Below, piece by piece: positions 10,864-21,426 of a DNA stretch of 64,000 nucleotides. The notes beneath the pieces were generated by a model, which was given only the letters and a program-made list of their open reading frames with translations, did not search any database and was not told the origin of the DNA. Both the position numbers and the translations under genes were made by a program. This DNA comes from Diphasiastrum complanatum. Taxonomy: Eukaryota > Streptophyta > Lycopodiopsida > Lycopodiales > Lycopodiaceae. Where the stretch lies: the NCBI GenBank assembly GCA_029204225.1, contig CM055099.1:60081795-60145794 (forward strand), read 5' to 3'. How positions within the stretch are numbered: the first letter of the stretch is position 1; each line of letters opens with the position of its first letter.

Positions 10864-11530
10864 GCTGAAGAAACAAAATGTTTCTGATTACAAAGCCTTG
10901 ATAGTTTTCAGCCCTTTGCCTGACGAAGATGTTTGCGAATTCGTACATCTGGAGACACGAAACACAAATAGTTTTGCGAACACAAAAGTCAATGGAGATG
11001 AATACGAACGGTTCGCAAACACGAAAGATCCACGAACGAGATTCCTTCGTGGTCTAGTACGGCAGAAGACAGACGAAGGTAAACAAAACCCGTTTAGCAC
11101 TCACGCTCCAAGGAGTACCACCAAAGATCACGCAAGTACCCAGAAGTACAGTAATTTGATCTGATGGCATGACGTCAACAGATACTCCCTAGGTCGTGGC
11201 TAATCTACCACTCTTGTGATTCTCTGGTTAGTTGTAGATGCTTAATCACTCTAATCTTAGATTTACACAGAGAGATCATACTTACTGGATTATACTTGAC
11301 ATATAGATCAAAAACAAAATACACAGTGGGTTATATACAGAAGTCTGATGCTAGTAAGCAATCAAGATGATATACAGAATACTTGTTCGCCTGCGCACAA
11401 AGACAATTCTATCTAGGATCAGAAGATCCAACTGTCCGCTAGTGAAGCGAGACTACTACTCGTGAGAGAACCGTGTTTCTTTCACGCCAACGCACTGCGT
11501 GGATTCGCATGCAGTGCTTGAAAAAATTCA
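10864..11530 (+). repeat. Cop2 LTR-like sequence
   Basis: Follows the Cop2 purine tract (GAGAGGGAG). It has TATA-like stretches near 11330 (GTTATATACAG), as expected of a 3' LTR, but no second copy exists in the window. An open frame at 10766-11164 continues from the RNase H into this LTR and is unlikely to be a separate gene. The right end is an estimate. Confidence 0.45.
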
Positions 11531-12005
11531 GAGAAAATTAATATAGATTATTTTTTTGTTGTGTTTGATTTTGAATGTTGAATGCTTATGCTGATATTGC
11601 ATATGTCTGAGTTTTCTTGTTTATTTGAATTCCACAATTTGGTTGAAACTAGGTCGATTGCTGTATTAATTTTATGAACGTAGATTAGCAGTGACTAACT
11701 ACACTCTGGAGGATTGTAGGAGCGATTCAGTTGGCAGTGTCCAACGGTCACATCTGAAATCCATACGAGCTGAGAGAGCGAGTCGTGCCGGATTCACCTT
11801 CATGAATCATGACTGATTCTCCTTCATTATCTTATCCATACTTATACATGGTTCTCTTGGGTTCTACGATCAATTGGTGCACTATACTTGTGATATCTTG
11901 CAATTCTATGTGTAGAATGCTCATTAAATGCTATTTTCAGATCCACACATGATGGCAGTAGAATCAGACATGCTAAGAGTTAAGAACTTCCTTCTAAGAT
12001 GTAAT
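11531..12005. other. Non-coding, no recognised feature
   Basis: A+T-rich sequence without supported coding potential or repeats shared with other parts of the window. Confidence 0.5.
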
Positions 12006-12180
12006 CTACTGTTACATCATGAGTCTCATAGAGATTTGATAACAAATCTAATGCATCCTTAGAGGTTTTGCATGTGTGAATGAGATAAGAGTTGATTCTA
12101 TCGAACCATGCTCTTGCAGCCTGTTTTAGACTGTAGATTGCTTTGTACAGCTTGCACACTTTGTGCTTGTTGTAAAGCTA
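12006..12180 (-). pseudogene. Copia gag and RT scraps
   Basis: On the minus strand 12090-12175 reads KLYKAIYSLKQAARAWF, the RT thumb/palm motif of Copia. 12015-12080 matches the gag motif KDALDLLSNLYET also seen in CopB (about 19850). The two pieces are adjacent although gag and RT are kilobases apart in an intact element, so a large deletion joined them. The same gag phrase suggests the CopB family. Confidence 0.7.
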
Positions 12181-13082
12181 ACTCGGGTGCACCTAGTGTG
12201 CCCTATAAGACTCCAAGGGGTGACGTTCCCTAAGGTCCCAAAGCAAGTTAGAAAGTCAAGGATTGAGCCTTCAACTTGTGCTGAGCCAGTCAAGCAGTCA
12301 CAAGTCATGAGCTAGCTCTGGAGCTCGAGTCATGGCCTAGTCAGGAACCAAGTTGATTCTGCCGTCGAGATGGCTCCTAGGACCCATGCCTGGGAGCCAG
12401 ACTGATTTTGCCAGGCTTGCCAAGCTTAATCAACAAAATAAAAACTAAGTCCAAAAAAGCATGTTTTACCAGAAAGCACTATATTCTAGGACAGAGTGGG
12501 TGCGCCGAATCACACCAGAACTATAGGGGGAGTTTGGGAGACAAAAACTTGGGCAGCTCAAAATCCAGACGTCAGGTCTCAGTTCCCTCTACCAGCACGA
12601 GCTACGCACAATGCCCAGCCCGTGTTGGCGGCCCCGAGACCAGTCAGTCTATGTATGAATGAAACCTCTTTGAAATTTACTAAAGTTGATCCTTGGGGAT
12701 GATTACCATTTCGGTTTTTCCTCCGGGACTGGTCCAAGTGGAAGGACCCTTACTACAACCATTTTGCGTCACCGGCACCTAAGGGTCCACGTCACCGACG
12801 TGTGGCTTGCCGCTATGCCATTTGGTCAGTTTGGCGACCACTATGCCTTGGGTTTCATGTGTGGCTTGTCTTTGTCTTTGGTTACCTTTTGGAGACAGTT
12901 TTTGAGTTGGCTTTCGGGTTGGTTGGGATTCCAGTTTTCTTAAGTCTGAATGGTTAAGCTTGTTACGTTTCTAAGTTGGCTTTTACGTAAGTGCATGATG
13001 GATGAATGTTAGACTTAAGCGCGTGTTGGGGAAGTTAGAATTAAAGTAGAATCACTGTGCTACTGTACTGTGGATCCTATCA
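12181..13082. other. G+C-richer non-coding stretch
   Basis: More G+C-rich than its surroundings. The short open frames here (12408-12662, 12496-12702, 12686-12943) overlap in different frames and resemble nothing I know. It may be a degraded LTR or untranslated element interior; no termini are visible. Confidence 0.4.
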
Positions 13083-13283
13083 GTCTCAGTGTTATCACAC
13101 TCAACGTTCAAGCCGAAGTTATCACTTCAAGCCATTGTACTCATTGTTGATATTAATCAGAGTGCAATTTCTGTCTCACTATTGTATTGTTCATTTGATC
13201 TTTATATGCATCATTCATCTCGAATAAATCTGCTGCTAAGTATCATGCTTCCGATCCTACACACCCTCGCTCAAGTTTCCACT
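13083..13283 (+). repeat. LTR 3'-end fragment (same family as 20474-21097)
   Basis: CAGTGTTATCAC through CACACCCTCGCTCAAG matches 20897-21082 closely over about 190 bases. It lacks the upstream part of that LTR and abuts an unrelated Gypsy pol fragment. Confidence 0.8.
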
Positions 13284-13745
13284 ACTAGCTATAGAAGATT
13301 CATTACCAATTATGTCATCCTAACTTCACCACTCACTCAACTAGTATGCGAAGAAGAAACTTGTAATTGGATGGAGAGTTAGCAATAGGCTTTTTGAGCA
13401 TTGATTAAAGCTCAAGCTAAGCCAAGTGTCGATGATGAGACCACCAAATTGGATGCTTACAATTGATGTATATGTGGACACTTCGTCTTTTGCTTTCAAT
13501 ATAATGCTAAGCCAAAAGTCTAAAGACAAGAAGGATTATCCCATATATTATGCAACAAGACAACTATCAACCTCAAAAAAAATATGAAACTATTCAACCG
13601 CAAAATGAAAAGCACTTGGACTGAAATATTCAACAAAGAAATTTCAAAATTATTTGAGACAATATATTTGTAGATGATGGTAGTGCAACAAGTGACACAA
13701 CTCATTGTAATTGAATCGATAGCTACATCTTTTAGTAAAATGTAC
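13284..13745 (+). pseudogene. Gypsy RT C-end and RNase H fragment
   Basis: Reads SYRRFITNYVILTSPLTQL (RT connection), then, after stops, RPPNWMLTIDVYVDTSSFAF, NIMLSQKSKDKKDY and YYATRQLSTSKK. This is the Gypsy RNase H start with a kept first Asp. The YVDT, LSQK and YYA-RQLS order is diagnostic. Stops and at least one frameshift are present. It differs from Gyp1 and GypH. Confidence 0.85.
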
Positions 13746-15101
13746 ATCAGAAAAATTAGGCCTACAATTTTTTTAATATGATTGAAGTGTCATAATATTT
13801 AGTATATATGCAAAGACCAACAAAATGTTCTTAGTTTTAATCATATATGCATAAGTAAATAGCTAAATAATAGAGTATTTGCATAAAATGGGATATCACA
13901 TATTCCCTTTCTTAGTTATGTAGTGATCTAAAAAAAAAAATGATGCTCTGATAGTAGAGATTGACAAAATTCGTAGAGTGAGCACTTTGATAGAAAATTA
14001 TAGAGAGCAACGGTATGATTTGAACTCAAAGAGTTGGAAAATCAACAAAATAATAATAATAACAAGAATTATTATTAATAAAATCTTAACAAAAATATTG
14101 ATTTGGTTTGTTGTGGTCGATAAGCTAGTGTCACTACATATTCTTCAAAGGCTTCAGATAGCCACAACTGCATTTGCAAAAGTGATGTAATCTTAGAAAT
14201 ATGATGACCATGGATAAATTTTTCATGATATTGTAGAAGATGAGAAATCTTCATCACTAAATGAATACATATAAGTAGTTTGAGCTCATGGTTTGAGAAT
14301 TCCATTTTGTTGTTTCACCATTGTGAAAATGGGCAATGACAACTAGGTTTATCTTGAGCACAACTCTATAGATGAATAAAACTCAGATTTTCTGTTACAT
14401 CATTTTTGCCAGCATTTGGTATATGTTCTTTTAGATTTAGGTCGCAACCATACCACCAACCTTGTTGACAACTCTAATTTGATTGCTTTACTAATTTACC
14501 ATACATTTTCTAATGATGAATATCAAACATATATACATTGGTATCAATAATTTTTTTGTCAAAATCCATGCTACACGCATTATTGTATTGAGAAATTGAC
14601 AACTATTAAGTTGCTAAGGATATTGACAACGTCTTTAGTTGGGAGTAAAAACTTAAAATATCCACTCTGTGTGCACTTCGCTAGCGCACCACAAATATTT
14701 TGTGGATTGAAATTAGGGCTACGGAGATCATGAATGTCATACTTATTGGTGTTTAAGTATGAAATTGTGTGAAAATTAAACATGTCGGCCTACGTAACAT
14801 GGTTGTCCTAATTGTCTCAAAGTATGTAGAATAATCTGCCTCCCAATCTATGTACAAATTTCACAATTTGGATAATGAATATGTACACCAAAATAATTTG
14901 CTAGAGACCATTTTGTAGCTTGATTGAGATCCAATTTCTCAACCATTTCGAAATAAAGAATATCTTCTAGCTTGTGAGTGTACTTTTTTCAATCAACAAT
15001 TTTTTTTCTTTTTTGTTGTTCTATTTGTGCATGGAGGTATAACAATAAATCAACAATGTGGAATGGCAAAGGCTAAAATCCCCTCTTGCTCCGTAATTAA
15101 T
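13746..15101. other. A+T-rich sequence, possibly old coding debris
   Basis: No recognised domain. The minus strand has two short open stretches (14075-14305 and 14580-14783) linked by stop-broken but amino-acid-like composition. They could be fragments of an old transposase, but I cannot identify one. TA-rich microsatellite-like sequence lies near 14050-14090. Confidence 0.35.
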
Positions 15102-15104
15102 TGT

Positions 15105-15282
15105 CACTACCACACCAATCACACATAGTGATATTTATAGCGACGTTTATGACTATTTTAGTGACAAATATGACAATTAAAAAATGATATATCTCTTGCT
15201 ATAATAATCGCAAAGTGACGTTTATTTTTTATTAAATAAACGTCGCAAACTTTCGTTGCTATAATCGTTTTTTGTAGTAGTG
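15105..15282 (-). mobile_element. CACTA-type MITE
   Basis: The right end is TTTTTTGTAGTAGTG (15268-15282), the reverse complement of the classic plant CACTACTACAAAAAA terminus. The left end starts CACTACCAC. A 3-bp duplication TGT flanks it (15102-15104 and 15283-15285), as CACTA elements make. The interior is a foldback with GTGACGTTTATTTT paired to AAATAAACGTCGC (15215-15247) and no coding. It would need transposase in trans; DUF4216 remains of such an element occur at the right edge of this window. Confidence 0.8.
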
Positions 15283-15514
15283 TGTACTAATATTTCCATA
15301 AAATCATTTGTATAACAATCATTGATTGTGTAGCCTATCAATCCTAACAATATATTAGGCAAATTTGACATGTAGAGTAGGAGGGTAAAAGCTTTTGAAT
15401 TTTGTATGATGAAAAAAAAAATTCTTGTTTCAATGTCAAATGACTCCGAGTAGTTCTTGTTTGATCCTATTTCGCATGCAAGGTGAAAAAGAGCAGATTT
15501 TTTTGTCCCTTGCA

Positions 15515-15668
15515 GGCAGGGCAAATGCATTTGCCCTCCAACTCTACTTGCAAACAATTAGAGTTGGAGGGCAAAAACTTTTGAAAAAGGGCAAACATTT
15601 TTGCCCTGCCCAGATCGTTGGCAGGGCAAAAAATTTTGCCCTCCAACTCTACTCGCTGACGAGCAGAG
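15515..15668. repeat. GGGCAAA palindrome and duplication cluster
   Basis: Contains two perfect palindromes, GGGCAAATGCATTTGCCC (15519-15536) and GGGCAAAAAATTTTGCCC (about 15624-15641). Each is followed by CTCCAACTCTACT, about 105 bases apart. A hairpin of CCCTCCAACTCTA with TAGAGTTGGAGGG lies at 15534-15571. The overlapping open frames on both strands are a product of the symmetry. Confidence 0.75.
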
Positions 15669-16324
15669 TGTTGGATGTGAGAAGGAAGTAAGAGAGGAGT
15701 CAATTAATTGCGGAAACAACTCTTTGAAGCGTTCTCACTAACAAGATCGATGAATTAGTTCATACTCAGACAAACGAATGCATACAGTCCACCGAAGAGA
15801 TTAGATAGGTTGTGAATTTACTACAAATTGGATTTTAGTATGAAGTTCAGTTTCAAAATTTTGTATGATAGTGCAGTATGGAAGTGTTGTTCCTCGTCAA
15901 AAATAGTCGTCGTCTGATTGGAAACTAAGGAGTTGTAGACGTCCGTGTTCTGATCAGAGTAACGAGCGTAAGTACATAGTAGTAAAGCATAATCAAAATC
16001 GCAACACTAATATCTACATTAGACATAGATAGGAATGTGTTGCTAGTATATTACACTGAAATCTTGAATAACACATAATGTTACAACCGGAATGTCGGCA
16101 TAACTTGGATGCTGAATATCTTTCGATCAAACAAATAAGTTTGCATTATGAAACATCATCGATTGATGTGTGTCAAGATGTATTTATAGCTGCATCCTTG
16201 TATTTACAAGGATCGTTAACTAATCTATAATTAGAAGACTAGTTTAGCTTTAACTATGTACTTCATTGTACTTGAGAGATATTTGAAGTACATGGTAATC
16301 TGTACATTGTGTAATATCAATCAG

Positions 16325-16615
16325 ATGAGATGGATGACTCGAAGTCATCGAGGAAGTCGAACAACTTGGTTGACTCAATCGTCAAAGTTTGAACGTCGAA
16401 ATAGATGGATCAGTTGATCGTTGAAGTAGCCGAAGAAGTCAATTGTCGAAGATGTTGAATACTTTGAAGACTTCGGTCAGTTGGTGACTTCGAACACTTT
16501 GGATGACTTGATGGTCAAAGTTGTTGAAAAAGTCGGACTCTTTGGGCACTTCGGATACGTTGGACACTTTGATGACTTCAGTCGTCGAGTGACTTTCCCA
16601 AAAAACTGAGAAAGT
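16325..16615. repeat. Degenerate GACTTCG/CGAAGTC repeat tract
   Basis: Short motifs GTCGAA, GACTTCG, CGAAGTC and GTCGTCGA recur in both orientations about every 10-20 bases. The tract lies within the CopB LTR and gives many possible hairpins. No frame stays open across it. Confidence 0.7.
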
Positions 16616-17008
16616 CTTGAACCCGATGCCTAAATAGACACATTTTGCATTTGTGCAAAAAACTCGAAGGTGTTGGAACTGATGTCAAAAGTCATATTTC
16701 TCGTTTGTTGCATTTTGAAAAAATGTGAATTGTGCGACAATCAGTTCATTTTTGCAGACTGTTTCGAACATAGTGTATTTCTACAGACATATAGAAAATC
16801 CTGATTTGCTGAAGTCGTTGAAGCTGGCCAAGTCTTAAATGATCTTCAAATTCTTTAGCTTGACATTCGAATGTAAAAGAGAACAGGAATGGTCACCCTT
16901 TAGTCATTTACCATGGATGAAGATCAGTCGAAAGTCGTTCTTCAAATAGTTCGGCTATCTGAATTCTGTGCTAGCTACAGGTATTAAATGAGCAGACATA
17001 CCAAAAGA

Positions 17009-17745
17009 TGTTGAATTTCACACGTGTGGATTGTCTGCAACATGTACTTGTGATCTCCTAAGGTGTGTAGATGCACCAAGATCAAGACTAGATTGAGATT
17101 CAAGATCAATCTTAGATCCTATGGCAAAAACACACTACTACATGCATTCAATCACTTCCAACTCTCACTCACACGTGTGGGAAGTATTCAAAAAATAATC
17201 TAAGTAAAAACAAGCTGCTCTCCTCAGGTAGAGAGAGAAAATGCATCATGAGCTCTCGGGTAGAGAGAGAAAGCTAGAAATCCAATAACTCACAAAATCC
17301 ATGAAATCACCAAATCAATTAGATTCAAAATGAGGAGTACAATGATACTAGTAGGTCCACGAGCTACCAATATGCTTAACTATGATTGGACCATATTTTG
17401 TCACCTCTTGATCCTATTGGATCATTGATCCATGCACCTCTTAATTCTATTGGACTATATTCAAGCACACCTCAATTTCCTATTGGACCTCACAAGGTTC
17501 CACCTCTAAATCCTATTGAACCGCTTGGAATTCATCAAAAAAAAGCTTTACACTTGTCTACACTCTAATTGGCACGTGTTTAGCCTCTTACTCTATTTTG
17601 GCTCAATAGTGGCATTACAGGTGGAAATGCATAATTTGCCATCCATGCCAAATTTATTCCTATCAACATCCTACACCTAGATGCTTGATGTAAAAAACAT
17701 AAGACCCCTATTTCTAACATAGATAATCTTTTTCAATTCTTCACA
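17009..17745 (+). repeat. Solo LTR (family S1), TSD AAAGA
   Basis: Runs from TGTTGAATTTCACACG to AATTCTTCACA and is flanked by AAAGA at 17004-17008 and 17746-17750. The same 0.74-kb unit is present in reverse at 57872-58607 with a different duplication. No internal region, PBS or PPT adjoins it, so it is a solo LTR left by LTR-LTR recombination. It carries CACACGTGTG palindromes at 17019-17028 and 17170-17179 and a pyrimidine/purine-rich GTAGAGAGAGAAA leader. Confidence 0.92.
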
Positions 17746-17867
17746 AAAGAGGTTTCATCTGACCTTAGACCAATGATCAATAAATGTGCAGGAAGAATTT
17801 TGAAATAGAAAATAGTATTCACCAAGGATAAAACTATGGACTTAATTTTTAACAGTCCCCCTGAAGA

Positions 17868-18750
17868 TCACAGTTGGTGGCTTGGTGTCTTTGTTAGGTT
17901 TAGCATGCTGAAAAACTTTTGATGCTTTTGATCCTGGGAAGTGCTTTGGTGAATATGTCTGCAACCATTTCTATTGCGGAGCAATATTGAAGAGTCACTT
18001 TTCCTGAGAAGACTTTTTTCGAATAAAATGATTTTGGATTTTTCTGTGCTTAGACTTGTCATGGAATCTGGGATTCAGAGACGATGAAATATAGCTCAAG
18101 TTGTCACATAGAATGGTGGTTGGCTGAAACTGAGTGTGATGTAAATCAAGAAGTAATAACCTGATCCATATAGCTTCTTTTGAAGCTTGACATGCTGAAT
18201 TATTTGCAAAGCCCAATTGAACAAGGTAAGCATTGATTCTTTTGAACCAAGCCCTTGCGGCCTATTTCAAGCCATAGATCACTTTGTGCATCTTGGAAAC
18301 TTTGTGCTCTAGGCCTTTGACTTCGGTATACAACTCCTCTTCAACGTAGCCATTGAGGAACGTTGTCTTGACATCCATCTGATGCATCTCGAGGTCTTCA
18401 CTGCTGCTAATGCGATCGGAGCCTTGATTGACTGTATTTTGACAACAAGACTGAATTTTTTTTTTCATCGACTCCTTGGACTTGAGTGAATCCTTTAGCC
18501 ACCAGCCATGCTTTCCATTTTTCAATGGAACCATCAGAGTTGACTTCTTTTTGAAGATCCACTTGTTGTCGATAACTCTCTTATGAGTGGGAAAGTCGAC
18601 CAATGTCCAAGTCTGGTTCGTCAAAAGTAAGTTGTACTTGCTTTCCATAACTTCTTGCCACTTCACAACATTCTTAGAGTTAATAGCTTTGGCTAGAGGC
18701 TCTGGATCTTCTGATGAAGTCCAAAAAGATTGAGGTGTACTTCTCAAGAA
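17868..18750 (-). pseudogene. CopB RT fused to RNase H
   Basis: The RT part reads NNKWIFKKK-type sequence after VKWQEVMESKYNLLLTNQTW, then MHQMDVKTTFLNGYVEEELY and HKVIYGLK followed by AARAWFKRINAYLVQLGF. It joins straight to the RNase H tail SACQASKEAIWIRLLLLDL, ILCDNLSYISSS and MVADIFTKALP. The YVDD box and the first RNase H residues are lost in the junction near 18190. Frame changes occur near 18260 and 17995. Confidence 0.88.
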
Positions 18751-18984
18751 CTATTCGGATCCATGAGAATCTTTGGACAGTTAGTTGACCAGAATGTGAT
18801 GGTGCGTTTTCTTGAAGTTTTCCAGATTTGCTCGAGCTAGCTTGGTTTGGTGACAGGTTTTGTTGGCTGCTCGGCTTCTGTACATGTAGCTACAGGTGTA
18901 GAAGAACCATCATGATTGGAAGATTAAATGCTATGTAAAATAGGATGAAATGTCACAACATCATTTATCCATGGTTGTTTAAAG

Positions 18985-19760
18985 TCATAGAATGTATTCT
19001 TTGAAGATAACATCCCTAGAAAAAAATGCTACATTGGTGAATGGATCATAAACCTTATAAGCTTTATGTTCATCAGGATAGCCAATGAAAATGCATTTAT
19101 TTGTTCTATGATCCAGCTTCTTCCTAAGATTTTTAGGAACGTGAGCGAAACATATACAATCAAAGACTTTTAAATGGCTGAAACTAGGCTTGTGTCCATG
19201 CCATACTTGATGAAGAGTCTTGTTATTAACTTCTTTAGTGCTAGATCTGTTCTGTACATAACAGGCTATGGTAGTGGCTTCTTCCCAGAATTTTGCAGGT
19301 AAGTGTGATTGATGTAGCATTGATCTGGCTAAGTTGAGAAGCATTCAATTCTTCCTTTCTACAATTCTGATTTGCCGAGGCATGTAGGAAGTTGCAAATT
19401 GTCTTTGAATGTCATGCTCAACTAGATAATCAGACATTTCATTGGAGATGTATTCACCGCCACCATCAATTCGGAGAGCTTTCACCTTTGTAGATGTTTG
19501 AATCTCAGCCATGGCCTTGAATTCCTTGACGCATTCAAAGGCTTCTAATTTGTGCTTAATAAACATGATTGTAGACCATCTAGAATAATTATCTATGAAG
19601 GTGATAAAATAAAATACATCTCCTCAGGATGGATTTGGCATTGGACCACAAAGATCGCTATGTGCAAGATCTAATACATGTTTTGTTTTGATGGAATCTG
19701 ATCTGGGAAATCTGCTTCTAGAGTGTTTGCCACAGATGCAAGATTAACAGAAAAAATATT
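18985..19760 (-). pseudogene. CopB integrase
   Basis: HSDLCGPM carries the first catalytic Asp (about 19670), followed by an in-frame TGA, FITFIDNYSRWS, then ALRIDGGGEYIS (second Asp) and RIVERKN (catalytic Glu, about 19350). A stop follows ERKN, then the C-terminal part LPAKFWEEATTIACY, HLKVFDCICFAHVP and KCIFIGYPDE. The DDE triad is kept in sequence, but stops break the frame. Confidence 0.9.
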
Positions 19761-19835
19761 TCCTATCTAATAAAAGAGAGAAATACAATCCATCAACTAA
19801 ATTATTACAACACATGTAAGAAAGTGATCTTGTAC

Positions 19836-20176
19836 TCACGTGTCCAATACATCTTGAGTCTCATATAGATTTGATAACAAATCTAATGCATCCTTAGAGG
19901 ATTTGCATGTGGTAACGTGATATATTTGGGAGTCGGCCAGATTCAATGTGATCGATGCTAGGGCTTTCTGATCCTTGATTTTCCATGCCTTAGCTAGTTG
20001 AAGATCAACATCATCTGGTTTTGGGTCAGATCTGTCTAAAACATCCCAGAAGTCTTTATCTATCAACATCATCCCTGGAGTATTAGCTTCCATATGTAGA
20101 AGTTAGATCCGTGGAACTTGTCAATGATCCTAACTTTGTTGGATGAAGAAGATGAGGAGTTACCTGTAAGAGACAT
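19836..20176 (-). pseudogene. CopB gag N-part
   Basis: Starts at ATG 20176 with MSLTGNSSSSSNKVRI, then the frame shifts near 20100 to MLIDKDFWDVLD, WKIKDQKALASITLNLAD and SKDALDLLSNLYETQ. This is the UBN2-type Copia gag. It ends abruptly at 19836, where the deletion to integrase lies. Confidence 0.85.
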
Positions 20177-20359
20177 ACTGACAATATTTCAAATAGGAAT
20201 CTCTCGGTCCAACAACAATCTATTGTGACAATCAAAAAACAATAGCGCTATTTATAAATCCAAGATTTTGTTCTCAAAGCAAACATATTGAAATCAGGTA
20301 TCATTACCTTAGAGAGAAAGTGCAAAGCAAAAAAGTAGCATTGGTTTACTGCAGGACAA

Positions 20360-20473
20360 AACTTATGGCAGCAGGTTACTTTACAAAGGCTCTATCGAAG
20401 GAGCAACATCTCAGACTTAACGACATGTTAAATCTGAAGATCAAAGTTTTTCAGGATCTACATTAAGGGGGAG
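20360..20473 (+). pseudogene. Copia RNase H tail and polypurine tract
   Basis: Reads GYFTKALSKEQHLRLND, the conserved end of Copia RNase H, on the plus strand, followed by AAGGGGGAG immediately before an LTR. The rest of the element to the left is missing; the opposite-strand CopB gag begins 190 bases away. Confidence 0.85.
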
Positions 20474-21097
20474 TGTTAAATTCTAAATGCTCAATCTTAA
20501 AAACATATAAATAATGAGCATCCTAAAAACTGCCGAAGTTCGACTACGTTCTGTTGGACCTTCACACTTTTGCACCTTCGCTTTTCCCACCTTAAACATT
20601 TTTGCAGCACCTTCACATTTTTTAAGCACCTTCGGAATTTTAGTAACAAATTGATGTCCTCAAACCTAAATCAAATTGGAAATACCTGACATATATAATA
20701 TCCCAATGGCAGTTATCACTTACATACAGTTACAATTACAAGGCGGTTGTAATAAATATAACAAATAACATTTAATGCTTGTAAGATATTTTTGACAAGG
20801 AGAAGACATACTGTATTAATCTACAGCTGATGATCAGAGATTAATTAAGCAAGCAATTAGATATTCACTTCTTGATTAGAATTTTTTTTGTAGCCAGTGT
20901 TATCACGCTCAACGTTCAAGCTGAAGTTATCACTTCAAGCCATTGTACTCATTGTTGATATTAATCAGAGTGCAATTTCTGTCTCACTATTTCATTTGCG
21001 CATTATATGAATCATTCATGTCGAATAAATCTGCTACTAACTGTCGTGCTTCCAATCCTACACACCCTCGCTCAAGCTTCCGCTGCCAGTCATCATG
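20474..21097 (+). repeat. Copia LTR (family of 13083), flanked by PPT and PBS
   Basis: Starts TGTTAAATTCTAAATG after a purine tract and ends near TTCCGCTGCCAGTCA. Positions 20897-21082 match 13083-13283. A tRNA-iMet-like PBS (TTGATATTAGAGTCT) follows at about 21103, so the LTR has element interior signals on both sides. Confidence 0.7.
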
Positions 21098-21174
21098 ATT
21101 TGATATTAGAGTCTGTTTCTATCAGTCCTCTACTAATCTGACAATATCATCTAAAACTCTCAATTTATGACAGC

Positions 21175-21406
21175 CTGAGGAACAACATTTCCATACTACA
21201 CTATCATACAAAATTCTAAAATTGAACTTCATACTGAAAATCGATTTGAGGTTTCACAACCTATTTAATCTCTTCGGTGGATTGTACTCATTCGTTTGTG
21301 TGAGTATGAACTAATTCATCGGTCTTGTTAGTGAGGACGCTCGGAAGAGTTGTTTCTACAATCAATTGACTCCTCTTTCTCTTACTTCCTTCTCACATCC
21401 AACAAT
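21175..21406 (+). repeat. LTR 3'-end fragment of the CopB family with PBS
   Basis: About 230 bases match the reverse complement of 15669-15905 and end CACATCCAACA. TGGTATTAGAGC, a tRNA-iMet primer-binding site, follows at 21407-21418. Only the R/U5 side of the LTR remains, and the coding sequence beyond (CopC) is on the opposite strand, so the PBS leads nowhere. Confidence 0.8.
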
Positions 21407-21426
21407 GGTATTAGAGCATAGCTCCA

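Larger units (their letters stand above)
15669..17854 (-). repeat. CopB 3' LTR, interrupted by a solo LTR
   Basis: On the minus strand it starts TGTTAAAAATTAAG at 17854, right after a purine tract, and ends CACATCCAACA at 15669. Without the insertion at 17009-17750 it is about 1.4 kb. The terminal 230 bases (15669-15905) recur in inverted orientation at 21175-21406. It includes a GTCGA-rich segment. No intact 5' LTR of CopB is seen. Confidence 0.7.
15669..20176 (-). mobile_element. CopB: Ty1/Copia retrotransposon, deleted
   Basis: Minus-strand order is gag (20176), integrase (19750-18985), RT (18750-18180), RNase H (to 17868), PPT (about 17865-17855) and 3' LTR. Protease and the zinc knuckle are missing between gag and integrase, and the RT palm with the catalytic Asp pair is missing between RT and RNase H. 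The 5' LTR is absent; a different Copia end sits to its right. Confidence 0.85.

Noticed and set aside
12408-12943. Three overlapping 68-85 codon frames in the G+C-richer stretch
   Set aside because: They are mutually exclusive frames, with no recognised motif. The openness fits the lower A+T content.
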